DNA of 64,000 bases from Pukyongiella litopenaei. GTDB lineage: Bacteria > Pseudomonadota > Alphaproteobacteria > Rhodobacterales > Rhodobacteraceae. The notes beneath the pieces are model-generated. The model was not told where the DNA came from. It saw only the letters and a list, made by a program, of their open reading frames with translations, and did no database searches. Below are positions 9,361 through 17,132 of this stretch, piece after piece. Position 1 is the stretch's first letter. Each line of letters starts with the position of its first letter. The stretch lies in contig NZ_CP027665.1 of the NCBI RefSeq assembly GCF_003008555.2, positions 2,232,001-2,296,000 on the forward strand. Direction: 5' to 3'. The translations under genes and the position numbers were made by a program.

Positions 9361-9748
9361 CCATCACCATTGCGAACCCGTTCAGGCCGTCTGCCAGAGG
9401 CAGAAATTCTCCTGTTTTCAAAGGGGTTTGCCGGATGGATGCGAACCGCTGAGACGCAAGGGCACGGTGATTTCCGTCTCTAAATGGCCCGTCGTCTCTG
9501 GTCGGGCGAACCGCGCCGATTTCGGTTCGGTTGAAAATTCTCTCGCTTTTCCAATGGCCTGACTCGCAACCCCGCCAAAACTGCGCGCCCTGTTTCCATC
9601 GCTATCGAGCGGAACGGAGACCGAACATGCAGGAGGCGTAGCCGATGGGTGCGCTGGCAGAACGGCGCGTAGCGGTGGCGGATCAATCGGGAACGGGCTC
9701 GGCGAAGCCATTGATGACAAACGCACATCGCGCCTCTAGCCTGGCGGC
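9361..9748 (+). other. Non-coding stretch at the left edge of the island
   Basis: There are 388 bases between the tRNA and the first island gene. No ORF here has recognisable similarity. A short inverted repeat (GAGACG near 9451 and CGTCTC near 9476) flanks an ~18-nt loop but has no T-tract. The left junction of the island probably lies here, but no direct repeat with the right side was identified by eye. Confidence 0.4.
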
Positions 9749-10585
9749 ATGGCGAGTGACCCCTGGACAGATGAAGAAAACGACCTGATCGTCGCGGATT
9801 ACTTCGCGATGCTGGCCGACGACATCGCCGGGCGCCGCTACAGCAAAGCCGAGCATCGCCGGGCGCTCCTGCCGCTTCTGAACGAACGGTCTGAGGGATC
9901 GGTCGAGTTCAAGCACCAGAACATCAGCGCGGTTCTCAAGGGCCTCGGCGAGGACTGGATCCCCGGCTACAAGCCCGCCTTCAATTTCCAGATGACGCTG
10001 GTCGACGCGGTGGCGCGGTGGCTGGACCTGCATCCGGACTGGCTGGGCCGGTTGCCAGGAACGCGCCCTGCGACCGGCATGCGCGAGGCGGCGCAGATCT
10101 GGATTGGTCCTCCGCCCACGCTGTCAAACCAGCCTCCGCCGCAGGAGCTGGACCAGATGTTGCACATCGCCAGGAAGTTCGACGTGGCGGGCCGGGATGA
10201 GCGCAATCGCGCTCTCGGCCGCACTGGCGAAGAACGTGTCCTGGCCCATGAGCACGCCACGCTAAAAGCCGCGGGGCGCGATGACCTGGCGAGCAAGGTC
10301 CGCTGGGTCTCGGAGGAGGACGGCGATGGTGCGGGCTATGACATCGCCAGCTATGCGCCGGACGGCCGGCCACGCCTGATCGAGGTGAAAACGACGAACG
10401 GCTGGGAGCGAACGCCCTTCCACATCACGCGCAACGAACTGGCCGTTGCCGACGAACGGCGTGCGGAGTGGTGCCTGTTCCGGATGTGGAATTTCTCGCG
10501 CGAGCCGAGGGCGTTCGAGCTATACCCACCGCTCGATGCGCATGTCTCGCTGACGCCGACGTCGTTTCAGGCCAGCTTTCACTGA
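9749..10585 (+). CDS. DUF3883 domain protein, nuclease-fold-like
   Basis: A 278-residue protein. The C-terminal third has the DUF3883 pattern GYDIASYAPDG followed by RLIEVKTT, i.e. an Asp then Glu-x-Lys spacing typical of the PD-(D/E)xK nuclease superfamily. The N-terminal part (WTDEENDLIVADYFAML and a KHQNISAVL segment) is recurrent in such stand-alone proteins and may be a helical DNA- or protein-binding module. Genes of this type are common in defence islands as putative restriction nucleases. It is the only plus-strand gene in the left part of the island and converges on the recombinase cassette with a 3-base gap. The same C-terminal domain ends the helicase at 18956-22465. Catalysis is inferred. 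Confidence 0.7.
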   Translation: MASDPWTDEENDLIVADYFAMLADDIAGRRYSKAEHRRALLPLLNERSEGSVEFKHQNISAVLKGLGEDWIPGYKPAFNFQMTLVDAVARWLDLHPDWLGRLPGTRPATGMREAAQIWIGPPPTLSNQPPPQELDQMLHIARKFDVAGRDERNRALGRTGEERVLAHEHATLKAAGRDDLASKVRWVSEEDGDGAGYDIASYAPDGRPRLIEVKTTNGWERTPFHITRNELAVADERRAEWCLFRMWNFSREPRAFELYPPLDAHVSLTPTSFQASFH

Positions 10586-10588
10586 CCG

Positions 10589-10972
10589 TCAGTCGAACAC
10601 CCGCCCCGGCTGCTCCTCCCAAGGCAGGGAAGCGACAAAGCACAGGTCATAGAGGCTGATTGCGCAGGGCTCACGGCGCACGACCAGCCGCTCGAGGACG
10701 TGCGGCGCCAGCCATGCAAGGCGAAGGAGCCGGCTGACATAGCGGTCCGAAAGTCCCTCCTCGGCGGCGAGATCGGCGATGGTGGTGACCTCGCCGCGCT
10801 CCATCCGCTTCCGCCACGCCCATGCCCGGCCGATGGCGCGCAGCACGCGGGGATCCTGACCCGCCGGCGGGGCCGACCTCTCGATGTCCTTCGGCGGCAG
10901 GATACGCGGCCGACCGCCGCGTTTGCGGACCGTGAGCGGGATGTGGACGCGGATCGTGTCGTTTTCGGGCAT
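10589..10972 (-). CDS. Small helix-turn-helix protein of the recombinase cassette
   Basis: A 127-residue basic protein. A Pro/Arg-rich N-terminus (RKRGGRPRILPPKD) is followed by a helix-turn-helix-like segment, TTIADLAAEEGLSDRYVSRL, near residues 62-81. Its start codon overlaps the recombinase stop by one base, so it is the last gene of the 13006-10589 operon. Proteins of this kind regularly follow this class of serine recombinase in alphaproteobacteria and may be directionality or regulatory factors. That role is inferred from position and fold only. Confidence 0.6.
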   Translation of the reverse strand: MPENDTIRVHIPLTVRKRGGRPRILPPKDIERSAPPAGQDPRVLRAIGRAWAWRKRMERGEVTTIADLAAEEGLSDRYVSRLLRLAWLAPHVLERLVVRREPCAISLYDLCFVASLPWEEQPGRVFD

Positions 10973-12297
10973 CAGGCGGCGTCCTCCCGCTCGGGCGTCA
11001 TCAGGCTCGCCAGCGCGCCGAGACCTTCATGGCGCAGATCGATGTCGAGCCCGTCCTCGCCCACCGTCACGCGTGCCACGAGCAGCTGGACGACGCGGGC
11101 CTGCTCGGCCGGGATCAGCGCCTTCCAAAGATCGTCGAACTGCGTGAGCGCCGCGGTCACGGTGCCCTCGTCGAGGTCGACCCGCTCCTTCTTCAGCGCG
11201 CGTGCCGTCCGCGCGATGATCTCCGGTGTGCGCAGGAGCCGCCGGATCTCGCCGATGACCGCTTCCTCGACCATGGCCGCAGGCAGCCGCTGGGGCCCGC
11301 GCAACTCGGCCGTCGGCCGCTTCTGGATCACGTCCATCGAGACGTAGTAGCAGTACCGCCTGTTGCCCTTCTTCGTGTGGTGCGGCGTCATCGCGGCGCC
11401 GGACTGGGTGAAGATCAGCCCGCGCAGCAGCGCCGGTTCGGTGCTTCGGGTGCGTCCGGCCCGCTGGTTCCGGTTTCCGGCCAGAACGGCATGGGCGCTG
11501 TCCCACAAATCCGCATCGACGATGGGTTCGTGCATGCCGGGATAGGTCTCGTCTTTGTGGGTGATCTCGCCGCGGTAGATGCGGTTGTGCAGCAGCTTGT
11601 AGAGCGCCCCGCGGTCGATGGGCCGGCCCCGCTTGGAGCGGATGTCACGGGCATTCAGCTCTCGGATCACGGCCGCGGTGGAATCGGACCGCGCGAAGAG
11701 CTCGAACATGGTCCGGACCTGAGCCGCCTCCGCCTCGTTCACGATCAGCTTGCGGTCGACCACCTCGTAGCCGAGTGGCACGTAGCCGCCCATCCACATC
11801 CCCTTCTTCTTGGAGGCCGCGACCTTGTCGCGGATGCGCTCGCCGATCACCTCGCGCTCGAACTGGGCGAAGCTGAGCAGGATGTTAAGCGTCAGCCGGC
11901 CCATGGATGTCGTCGTGTTGAAGGACTGGGTGACGGACACGAAGGTCACGCCATGGCGGTCGAAGATCTCGACCAGCTTCGAGAAGTCCATCAGCGCGCG
12001 GCTGAGCCGGTCGATCTTGTAGACCACGACCACGTCGATCAGCCCGTCCTCGACATCGGCGATCAGCTGCTTGAGCGCGGGCCGGTCCAGCGTGCCGCCC
12101 GAGACCCCGCCGTCGTCGTAGCGCTCGCGTAGGCACGCCCAGCCCTCGGCGCGCTGACTGACGATGTAGGCCTCGCAGGCCTCGCGCTGCGCGTCGAGGC
12201 TGTTGAACTCCATGTCGAGCCCTTCTTCGCTCGACTTGCGGGTGTAGATGGCGCAGCGCAGGCGGAGCGCCGGTTCGGTCTGAGTCTTTCTGGTCAT
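10972..12297 (-). CDS. Serine recombinase (resolvase/invertase N-terminal + Recombinase domain)
   Basis: A 441-residue large serine recombinase. The catalytic domain begins CAIYTRKSSEEGLDMEF, with the nucleophilic Ser at 22 or 23. It contains VYKIDRLSR and the helix E region FAQFEREVIGERIRDK. A Recombinase domain and a zinc-ribbon-like area without an obvious Cys cluster follow (GLIFTQSGAAMTPHHTKKGNRRYCYY). It would catalyse site-specific integration or excision through a phosphoseryl-DNA intermediate. The start at 12297 overlaps the DUF2924 stop by four bases (ATGA) and was chosen over a far upstream start, because the catalytic domain begins there. It is the first of two such enzymes that bracket the defence genes. 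Confidence 0.9.
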   Translation of the reverse strand: MTRKTQTEPALRLRCAIYTRKSSEEGLDMEFNSLDAQREACEAYIVSQRAEGWACLRERYDDGGVSGGTLDRPALKQLIADVEDGLIDVVVVYKIDRLSRALMDFSKLVEIFDRHGVTFVSVTQSFNTTTSMGRLTLNILLSFAQFEREVIGERIRDKVAASKKKGMWMGGYVPLGYEVVDRKLIVNEAEAAQVRTMFELFARSDSTAAVIRELNARDIRSKRGRPIDRGALYKLLHNRIYRGEITHKDETYPGMHEPIVDADLWDSAHAVLAGNRNQRAGRTRSTEPALLRGLIFTQSGAAMTPHHTKKGNRRYCYYVSMDVIQKRPTAELRGPQRLPAAMVEEAVIGEIRRLLRTPEIIARTARALKKERVDLDEGTVTAALTQFDDLWKALIPAEQARVVQLLVARVTVGEDGLDIDLRHEGLGALASLMTPEREDAA

Positions 12298-12791
12298 CGG
12301 GCGCCTCCGGTCTGGTCGAGCCCGAAGAAGCGCCAGCCATTCCAGTGCGCGCCGGTGATCGCGCGAACAGCAACCGACAGGGACTTGAAGCGCCGGCCCT
12401 GCCATTCGAAGCCGTCCGCCAGCACCGTGACCATGTGTTCCTCGCCACCCCACTCTCGGACCAGCTTCGTGCCGGGCGCTGGCTTGCGCGGATCCGCGAC
12501 CATGCCGCCCAGCTTGCCGCTCGTGACCTCGTCGGCGAGCGCATCGAGCGTTCGGCGCGTCTCGCGGCGCAGCCCGCCATGGGCCAGTTCCTGGATACGG
12601 TAGCCGAGCCGGAGCTCGAGGTTGCCGCGGCTGGCGTTCGGCGCGCGCTCCCCGAAAATGGCCTGCCACTTCTCCTGCAACTCGGGCACCGTCATCGCTC
12701 TCAGCGCGGTCAACTCGGCCAGGACGTCGATGCCTGCCGCCTGGCATGCGGGCGCGGCGTTCACGCCTGATTTCCTTGTGTTTTTCCTCAT
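12294..12791 (-). CDS. DUF2924 domain protein
   Basis: A 165-residue protein with the DUF2924 pattern: MTVPELQEKWQAIFGERAP, then RGNLELRLGYRIQELAHGGL, then a C-terminal beta-rich part LVREWGGEEHMVTVLADGF and YEWQG-like FEWQGRRFKSLS. The family is almost always encoded just upstream of a serine recombinase in alphaproteobacterial mobile elements, as here (four-base overlaps on both sides). This points to a DNA-binding accessory factor for recombination, though no biochemical role is established. Confidence 0.8.
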   Translation of the reverse strand: MRKNTRKSGVNAAPACQAAGIDVLAELTALRAMTVPELQEKWQAIFGERAPNASRGNLELRLGYRIQELAHGGLRRETRRTLDALADEVTSGKLGGMVADPRKPAPGTKLVREWGGEEHMVTVLADGFEWQGRRFKSLSVAVRAITGAHWNGWRFFGLDQTGGAR

Positions 12792-13006
12792 GCGTCGTCT
12801 CCAACTCGGTTTCGAACCTGTCTCCGACGACGGCGTCTGAGGGCGAGGATGTCCAGCGAACTGTCTCCGTCGAGCGGAGAATTTTCGTTCTTTTCCCGTG
12901 GGTTGGTGCGCGCGATGGCGCCGGCGAGGATCGTGGCCAGTTCCGTCAGCCGCTCATCCGTGGTGAGCGTCTCGGCAGGCGGTGAGAAGGTGATGTCGTC
13001 GGGCAT
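12788..13006 (-). CDS. Small conserved protein heading the DUF2924-recombinase operon
   Basis: A 72-residue polar protein (start MPDDITFSPPAE; ends in an Arg-rich tail RRRRRRQVRNRVG). No known domain is visible. Its stop overlaps the DUF2924 start by four bases, making it the first gene of a tightly coupled four-gene cassette. The block LTELATILAGAIART could be one amphipathic helix. The function is unknown. Confidence 0.5.
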   Translation of the reverse strand: MPDDITFSPPAETLTTDERLTELATILAGAIARTNPREKNENSPLDGDSSLDILALRRRRRRQVRNRVGDDA

Positions 13007-13143
13007 AGGGAGCGAACCTCCGGAGGCGGTTTGCTCCGTGTTCGCCGTGCGCGGCGAGGGAATTCAAGTGAAAACAACAGGTTGTCGTAGTAGAAGGAAG
13101 TTGATCGAAGCTAGAAGCTTGCTCATGGCCTGGATTTACAGAC

Positions 13144-14151
13144 TCAGTCGACAACGAGCACATCCGGATAGAATCTCAACAAGTCTTGATACTTCGAGAA
13201 GTGCTCCGCAATTTGGGCGCGGCTCATCGTGCCGTCGAAAGGATCAAAAGGTAAATCGCTGGCCAGCTTTTCCGGACGTAGAGACGGCACGAGTCGTGCT
13301 ACCAAATCGCGTTCTCGCGACGTCAGAGCGGCAATCTTGATCGGATGAATTTCAGACCATGTAGAAGAAAGAAGCGACCAGGCACGAAGCTTTCCCAGTT
13401 CGATCGGCCTTTCCGGATCGCCTTTGTCAACAATCATCGATGCCGCGAACATCTGCTGACCATCAGCATACCTTACCAACGAAAGCGGTCGGACAGTTTC
13501 GTTGCCGAGAGCGTCAGCAGCAGCCGCACGAATGATCCGCGCCAGAAGTGCTGGGAATCCAATCTCAGTTAAATCTACCGGCTTGGCGTCCTCGGGAATG
13601 TATTGTCCAACCTCGCCCTCAAGCCAAGCGAAGCGACGAGCGAGCTTTTCCGCTTTCGATAATTTATCAGACCCTCCTTTAATAGCTCGTTCGTTGGCAT
13701 TCAACGTAATCCGAATTATATCCCCGTGGTCGCATGCGGCGAGCAGCCGTACGAACTCCTCCACATTCTGACCAAGCTCACCGGGCCTCGTATAATCCAA
13801 CCAGACAATCTGCCCTTCCCAGTCCAAGATCCCCGCCCTTCGATAAGCGTATGCTGGATCAGATACGAACTCCTCTGTAGTCAGTTCGGCGCACTTACAA
13901 TCTGGAATCGGCTTGTTGAACTTCTGACGTGCTACCGTCTTCGGGTCTTCGTCAAAACAGAAAAGGCGCTTTATTCCCAGAACCCGATGCACACGGTGAT
14001 GATCGGCCATGGGGTAGCCCCCCATGGAGGCATAGACGTAATCATCGAGTCTTCGCACGCGCTCCAAGCGCCGAAGGAGCTCTACAAAAAAGCTCCGATC
14101 GGCCATCTTGGCTGTGCGGAGGTGGTAAGGAATGGACGCGCCGGCGCTCAT
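13144..14151 (-). CDS. Unknown partner of the GHKL ATPase
   Basis: A 335-residue protein not confidently assigned. The N-terminal ~150 residues alternate strands and helices in a Rossmann-like way (YVYASMGGYPMAD, then KRLFCFDEDPKTVARQKFN, then IVWLDYTRPGELG). This resembles a SAM-binding fold, but no clear Gly-rich motif I is present. The C-terminal half looks helical. The start overlaps the ATPase stop by four bases (ATGA), so the two are translationally coupled and probably work together. GC content here is lower than in the flanking chromosome, a sign of transfer. Candidates are a methyltransferase-like or nuclease-associated recognition subunit; both are inference. Confidence 0.55.
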   Translation of the reverse strand: MSAGASIPYHLRTAKMADRSFFVELLRRLERVRRLDDYVYASMGGYPMADHHRVHRVLGIKRLFCFDEDPKTVARQKFNKPIPDCKCAELTTEEFVSDPAYAYRRAGILDWEGQIVWLDYTRPGELGQNVEEFVRLLAACDHGDIIRITLNANERAIKGGSDKLSKAEKLARRFAWLEGEVGQYIPEDAKPVDLTEIGFPALLARIIRAAAADALGNETVRPLSLVRYADGQQMFAASMIVDKGDPERPIELGKLRAWSLLSSTWSEIHPIKIAALTSRERDLVARLVPSLRPEKLASDLPFDPFDGTMSRAQIAEHFSKYQDLLRFYPDVLVVD

Positions 14152-15557
14152 GGGCCCTTGTACCCTGCGGTTTCCAAGGCGAATTCAAAAGCTGAGCGAC
14201 CGACTTCGTTGTCAGTAAGGCCGTCGTCCTCGAAGAAGTCTTTCAATGCGCCAATCTCTCCCCGGGAGGCTTCAAAGGTCACGCGTGGATTGCGCTTCTT
14301 TTTGACCGGCCTTGGAAGGTCAGGCGTAAGGACTTGAAAACCCTTTAGAGTACCCCTTTGGACGCTGGTTAGACCGTCGAAGGAACGCAGCTCGGCCAAT
14401 GTCCGTTTTGGTGCATCTTCCAGAATTTCACGTCGATCTTCATCCGTCTTGTATGCGTTGGTGAAAGCAGTCAGCTTTTTTGTAGCATCTCGCATGATGT
14501 CGAGTGTGCGGGCGTAAACAGCCGATGAACCATCTAGCCCCCGCTTGGTCGTCGTGAGGGGCAACTTCTCTACGTCGTCGGCATAAAGTAGCGCTATTCC
14601 TGCAATGACCGAGTATTGACCATGATATTGGGCTACGCCGCCCGTTCCCCAACCTGTCAAGAACGTACGATCACGCGAGACAACGACACGATCATTGCAG
14701 GCAATTGTCCAGCCCGCGAGGGATCTCTCCGCGTGTTCGTTTTCTGCCTCTTCAATTTCTTTCGCATTCAAGGGCTTTCGAAGCAAGCCCGCTACAATAT
14801 GAACTGATACTCCATCAACCTCGCCGCGATAGATAAACGGCTGAACCCCGCCCCCGCCGAGGTTGCCTGTAACTGCAAGCGCGAACTCAGCGGACCGAAT
14901 GGGTTCTGAAGAAATGCCGTCGGCGATGACACTAACCTCAAAACCCTTCGAAATTATAAGTGCGTAGTGATTTGCGATGTACCTTTTGAATTTCTCGATC
15001 CAATCCTTTGAGCTCAGGTCTCGTTTTACGGTTTCATAGAGCTCGCCAACGGAAACAGTTGTACCTGAAGGCGAATCGCTATCGGGCGCGTATTCAGCTA
15101 GCTCAAGTGGCTGCCAATCGTCAGAGCTCAGCCATTGGTCGTCGATTACTACCTGAAAGGGGTCTTCGCCGTTCGAGTTAATCTTTGCGTTGCGACCGAG
15201 CTTAAAAATAGCGCGCTTCATGCCAATTCCGTAAACTCCTACGGTCTTGCCATCTGCATCTGTATGGTCTTTTCCCGGTGGGCGTCCTAGCCGAAACGCG
15301 CGATGTCTTGCTGTGCCAATAGGGATGCCTCCGCAGTTGTCCTCTAAGGAAAACCAATCAGCCGACAGAGTGAGTTTCGCCCAGTACCCATCATAAGGGC
15401 GCTCCGGATCACCCTTTGCTTCCCCGCTACGAACTGCACCGTCGATGCAATTGTCGAGAAGATCGAGTATTGCATCTCGGAGATCGATATCTCGCGTAAG
15501 CATAGATACGAAGAAGGATTTCGATGGCTTTGTTTCTGCCTCTCGCTTCTCCGTCAT
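14148..15557 (-). CDS. GHKL (MutL/Hsp90/MORC-type) ATPase of a defence module
   Basis: A 469-residue protein with a complete Bergerat fold: N-box DAILDLLDNCIDGA (28-41), G1 LEDNCGGI (71-78) and G2 GVYGIGMKRAIF (107-118). The order and spacing match the MutL-like ATPases found in restriction-type operons with vsr nucleases, described by Iyer, Abhiman and Aravind in connection with MORC ATPase origins. ATP-driven dimer clamping on DNA is the expected mechanism. The start overlaps the vsr remnant by four bases and its stop overlaps the partner gene, giving a vsr-ATPase-partner operon. The remaining ~300 residues probably include an S5-like domain. The DNA trigger and effector are unknown. Confidence 0.8.
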   Translation of the reverse strand: MTEKREAETKPSKSFFVSMLTRDIDLRDAILDLLDNCIDGAVRSGEAKGDPERPYDGYWAKLTLSADWFSLEDNCGGIPIGTARHRAFRLGRPPGKDHTDADGKTVGVYGIGMKRAIFKLGRNAKINSNGEDPFQVVIDDQWLSSDDWQPLELAEYAPDSDSPSGTTVSVGELYETVKRDLSSKDWIEKFKRYIANHYALIISKGFEVSVIADGISSEPIRSAEFALAVTGNLGGGGVQPFIYRGEVDGVSVHIVAGLLRKPLNAKEIEEAENEHAERSLAGWTIACNDRVVVSRDRTFLTGWGTGGVAQYHGQYSVIAGIALLYADDVEKLPLTTTKRGLDGSSAVYARTLDIMRDATKKLTAFTNAYKTDEDRREILEDAPKRTLAELRSFDGLTSVQRGTLKGFQVLTPDLPRPVKKKRNPRVTFEASRGEIGALKDFFEDDGLTDNEVGRSAFEFALETAGYKGP

Positions 15558-15901
15558 GTGCGAACTCCCCTTGGTATATTAGTTATTCCACGAAGGATGT
15601 CGGATATGGTTTGGGAATCCTTCGTCTGACACTCCCATATTGTTTCAATGCGCCAGCCGTTTGCCTCAAGCTCAGCCTGGTTTCTTCGATCACGTTCAGT
15701 GTTTTGAGAGAACTTTTTCGCCCAATAGTCGGTTCGTGATTTCGGCATAGTTGCTTTTTTTCATCCTTTGTGTCGGTGCCAAAAGCATCCATGAACGAAA
15801 AGGACTAGCTTATACTTTGGAAATACAAGGTCCGGCGTCCCTGGCAGGTCCCTCCGGTGAAGTCGAAACCGAAGGCCCAGCTTATGTGCGATGCTTCGGA
15901 C
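15554..15901 (-). pseudogene. vsr: vsr-like very-short-patch endonuclease, 5'-truncated and with an internal stop
   Basis: Read on the minus strand from the IS edge, the frame gives HKLGLRFRLHRRDLPGTPDL, then LVFVHGCFWHRH-like residues, then MPKSRTDYWAKKF and RDRRNQAELEANGWRIETIW. These are the core and end of a Vsr mismatch endonuclease. Roughly the first 45 residues are missing, cut by the IS3 end at 15902. A TGA at 15761-15763 stands where the family has a Cys codon (HKG-C-KKAT). The remaining frame is otherwise intact. Translation could restart at the Met at 15748, but that peptide lacks the catalytic core. The gene is therefore almost certainly dead; loss came from IS-linked deletion plus a point mutation or a base error. 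Confidence 0.8.
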
Positions 15902-15956
15902 TGGAGTTCCCCCGGTTTGATGGACACCTTTTCACTGATGAAGGAGAGTGTTTGTC

Positions 15957-16268
15957 ATGCCGAGAACGAGGAACCCGTACCCTGCGGAATTCAGGGAGCA
16001 GATGGTTGCGCTTGTGCGCACCGGGCGCAGTGTTGAAAGTTTGGCGCGGGAGTATGAACCCTGCGCTGCCACGATCCACGAGTGGGTCAGGCAGGCAACT
16101 GCCGATGATGGTGATGATCCGAGCAGCCTGACCAGTGCAGAACGTGACGAGCTGCGCCAGCTTCGGCGTGAGGTGAAGCAGTTGCGCCAGGAGCGCGATA
16201 TCCTCTCAAAGGCCGCGGCCTGGTTTGCACAAAACGACGTGACATCGCGCAGGTCTTCGAGTTCATGA
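15957..16268 (+). CDS. IS3-family transposase OrfA
   Basis: A 103-residue DNA-binding subunit. It has a helix-turn-helix (YPAEFREQMVALVRTGRSVE to EYEPCAATIHEWVRQA) followed by a leucine-zipper-like coiled coil (LRQLRREVKQLRQERDILSK). The ATG at 15957 is preceded by AAGGAG at 15941-15946. The stop overlaps orfB by four bases. It recognises the element's ends and dimerises with the catalytic subunit. Confidence 0.92.
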   Translation: MPRTRNPYPAEFREQMVALVRTGRSVESLAREYEPCAATIHEWVRQATADDGDDPSSLTSAERDELRQLRREVKQLRQERDILSKAAAWFAQNDVTSRRSSSS

Positions 16269-17128
16269 CCGCAAATCAGGCCGAGTACCCGATCCAGATG
16301 ATGTCACGCACGCTGGGGGTGTCCCGCAGCGGGTTCTATGCCTATCACAGCCGCCCGCCGAGTGTTCGCCAGGTTGCCGATGAGGCGTTGAGCAAGCGGA
16401 TCGCGACGATCCACAAGGCATCGAAAGAGACCTATGGGGCGCCCCGCATTCACGCCGAGCTGGCCGATGAAGGCATCTTCGTTGGTCGCAAGCGTGTCGA
16501 GCGGCTGATGCTAGCCAAGGGCTTGAGAGGCGTCAGCCGACGCAAGTTCGTGGTGACCACCGAACGTAATCCAAGGGTGCGCCCTGCCGCCGATCTGGTG
16601 GATCGCAACTTCTATGCTGATGCGCCGAACGTGCTTTGGGTGGCCGACATCACCTTTGTGCCGACCTGGGCGGGCTTTCTGTATCTGGCTGTCGTACTGG
16701 ATGCCTTCAGCCGCCGTGTTGTCGGCTGGGCCATGGGCACACGGCAGAGAACGCAACTGGTACTGGATGCGATGAACATGGCCGTCACGCAGCGAAAGCC
16801 ATCGAGTGTGATCCATCATTCGGATCAGGGGTCGCAATACACGTCGGTCGCCTTTGGGCTGCGCTGCAAGGAAATGGGTGTCAGGCCGTCGATGGGATCG
16901 GTGGGCGATTGTTACGACAACGCCATGTGCGAGAGCTTCTTCGCCACCCTCGAATGTGAGTTGCTCGAACGCAGGAAGTTCCGCACCAAGGCCGAGGCCC
17001 GCGTTGCCTGCTTCGAGTTCATCGAAGGCTGGTACAACCCCTCTCGCCGACATTCGGCTTTGGGGTATAAGTCACCGATCAACTATGAAAGGACCGCTGC
17101 TGAAGGGCTGGAATCTCTAAGCCCATAA
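16265..17128 (+). CDS. IS3-family transposase OrfB (DDE integrase core)
   Basis: A 287-residue catalytic subunit with an rve integrase core. The DDE residues are visible as VLWVADITFVPTWAG (first Asp), IHHSDQGSQYTS (second Asp) and DNAMCESFFATLECELLE (Glu). An HTH_21-like N-terminal region (SKRIATIHKASKETYGAPRI) precedes it. Full length with no lesion, so the element may still be active. Ends 26 bases before the right inverted repeat finishes. Confidence 0.93.
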   Translation: MTANQAEYPIQMMSRTLGVSRSGFYAYHSRPPSVRQVADEALSKRIATIHKASKETYGAPRIHAELADEGIFVGRKRVERLMLAKGLRGVSRRKFVVTTERNPRVRPAADLVDRNFYADAPNVLWVADITFVPTWAGFLYLAVVLDAFSRRVVGWAMGTRQRTQLVLDAMNMAVTQRKPSSVIHHSDQGSQYTSVAFGLRCKEMGVRPSMGSVGDCYDNAMCESFFATLECELLERRKFRTKAEARVACFEFIEGWYNPSRRHSALGYKSPINYERTAAEGLESLSP

Positions 17129-17132
17129 CCGT

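Noticed and set aside
1663-9421. Very long antisense open frames opposite the aminotransferase, trgB/cysK and mscS genes
   Set aside because: They are rich in Arg, His, Gln and Pro with no recognisable domain. They are by-products of high-GC third positions in the real genes.
9451-9481. Terminator after tRNA-Ser
   Set aside because: The 6-bp arms with a long loop and no T-run are too weak to call.
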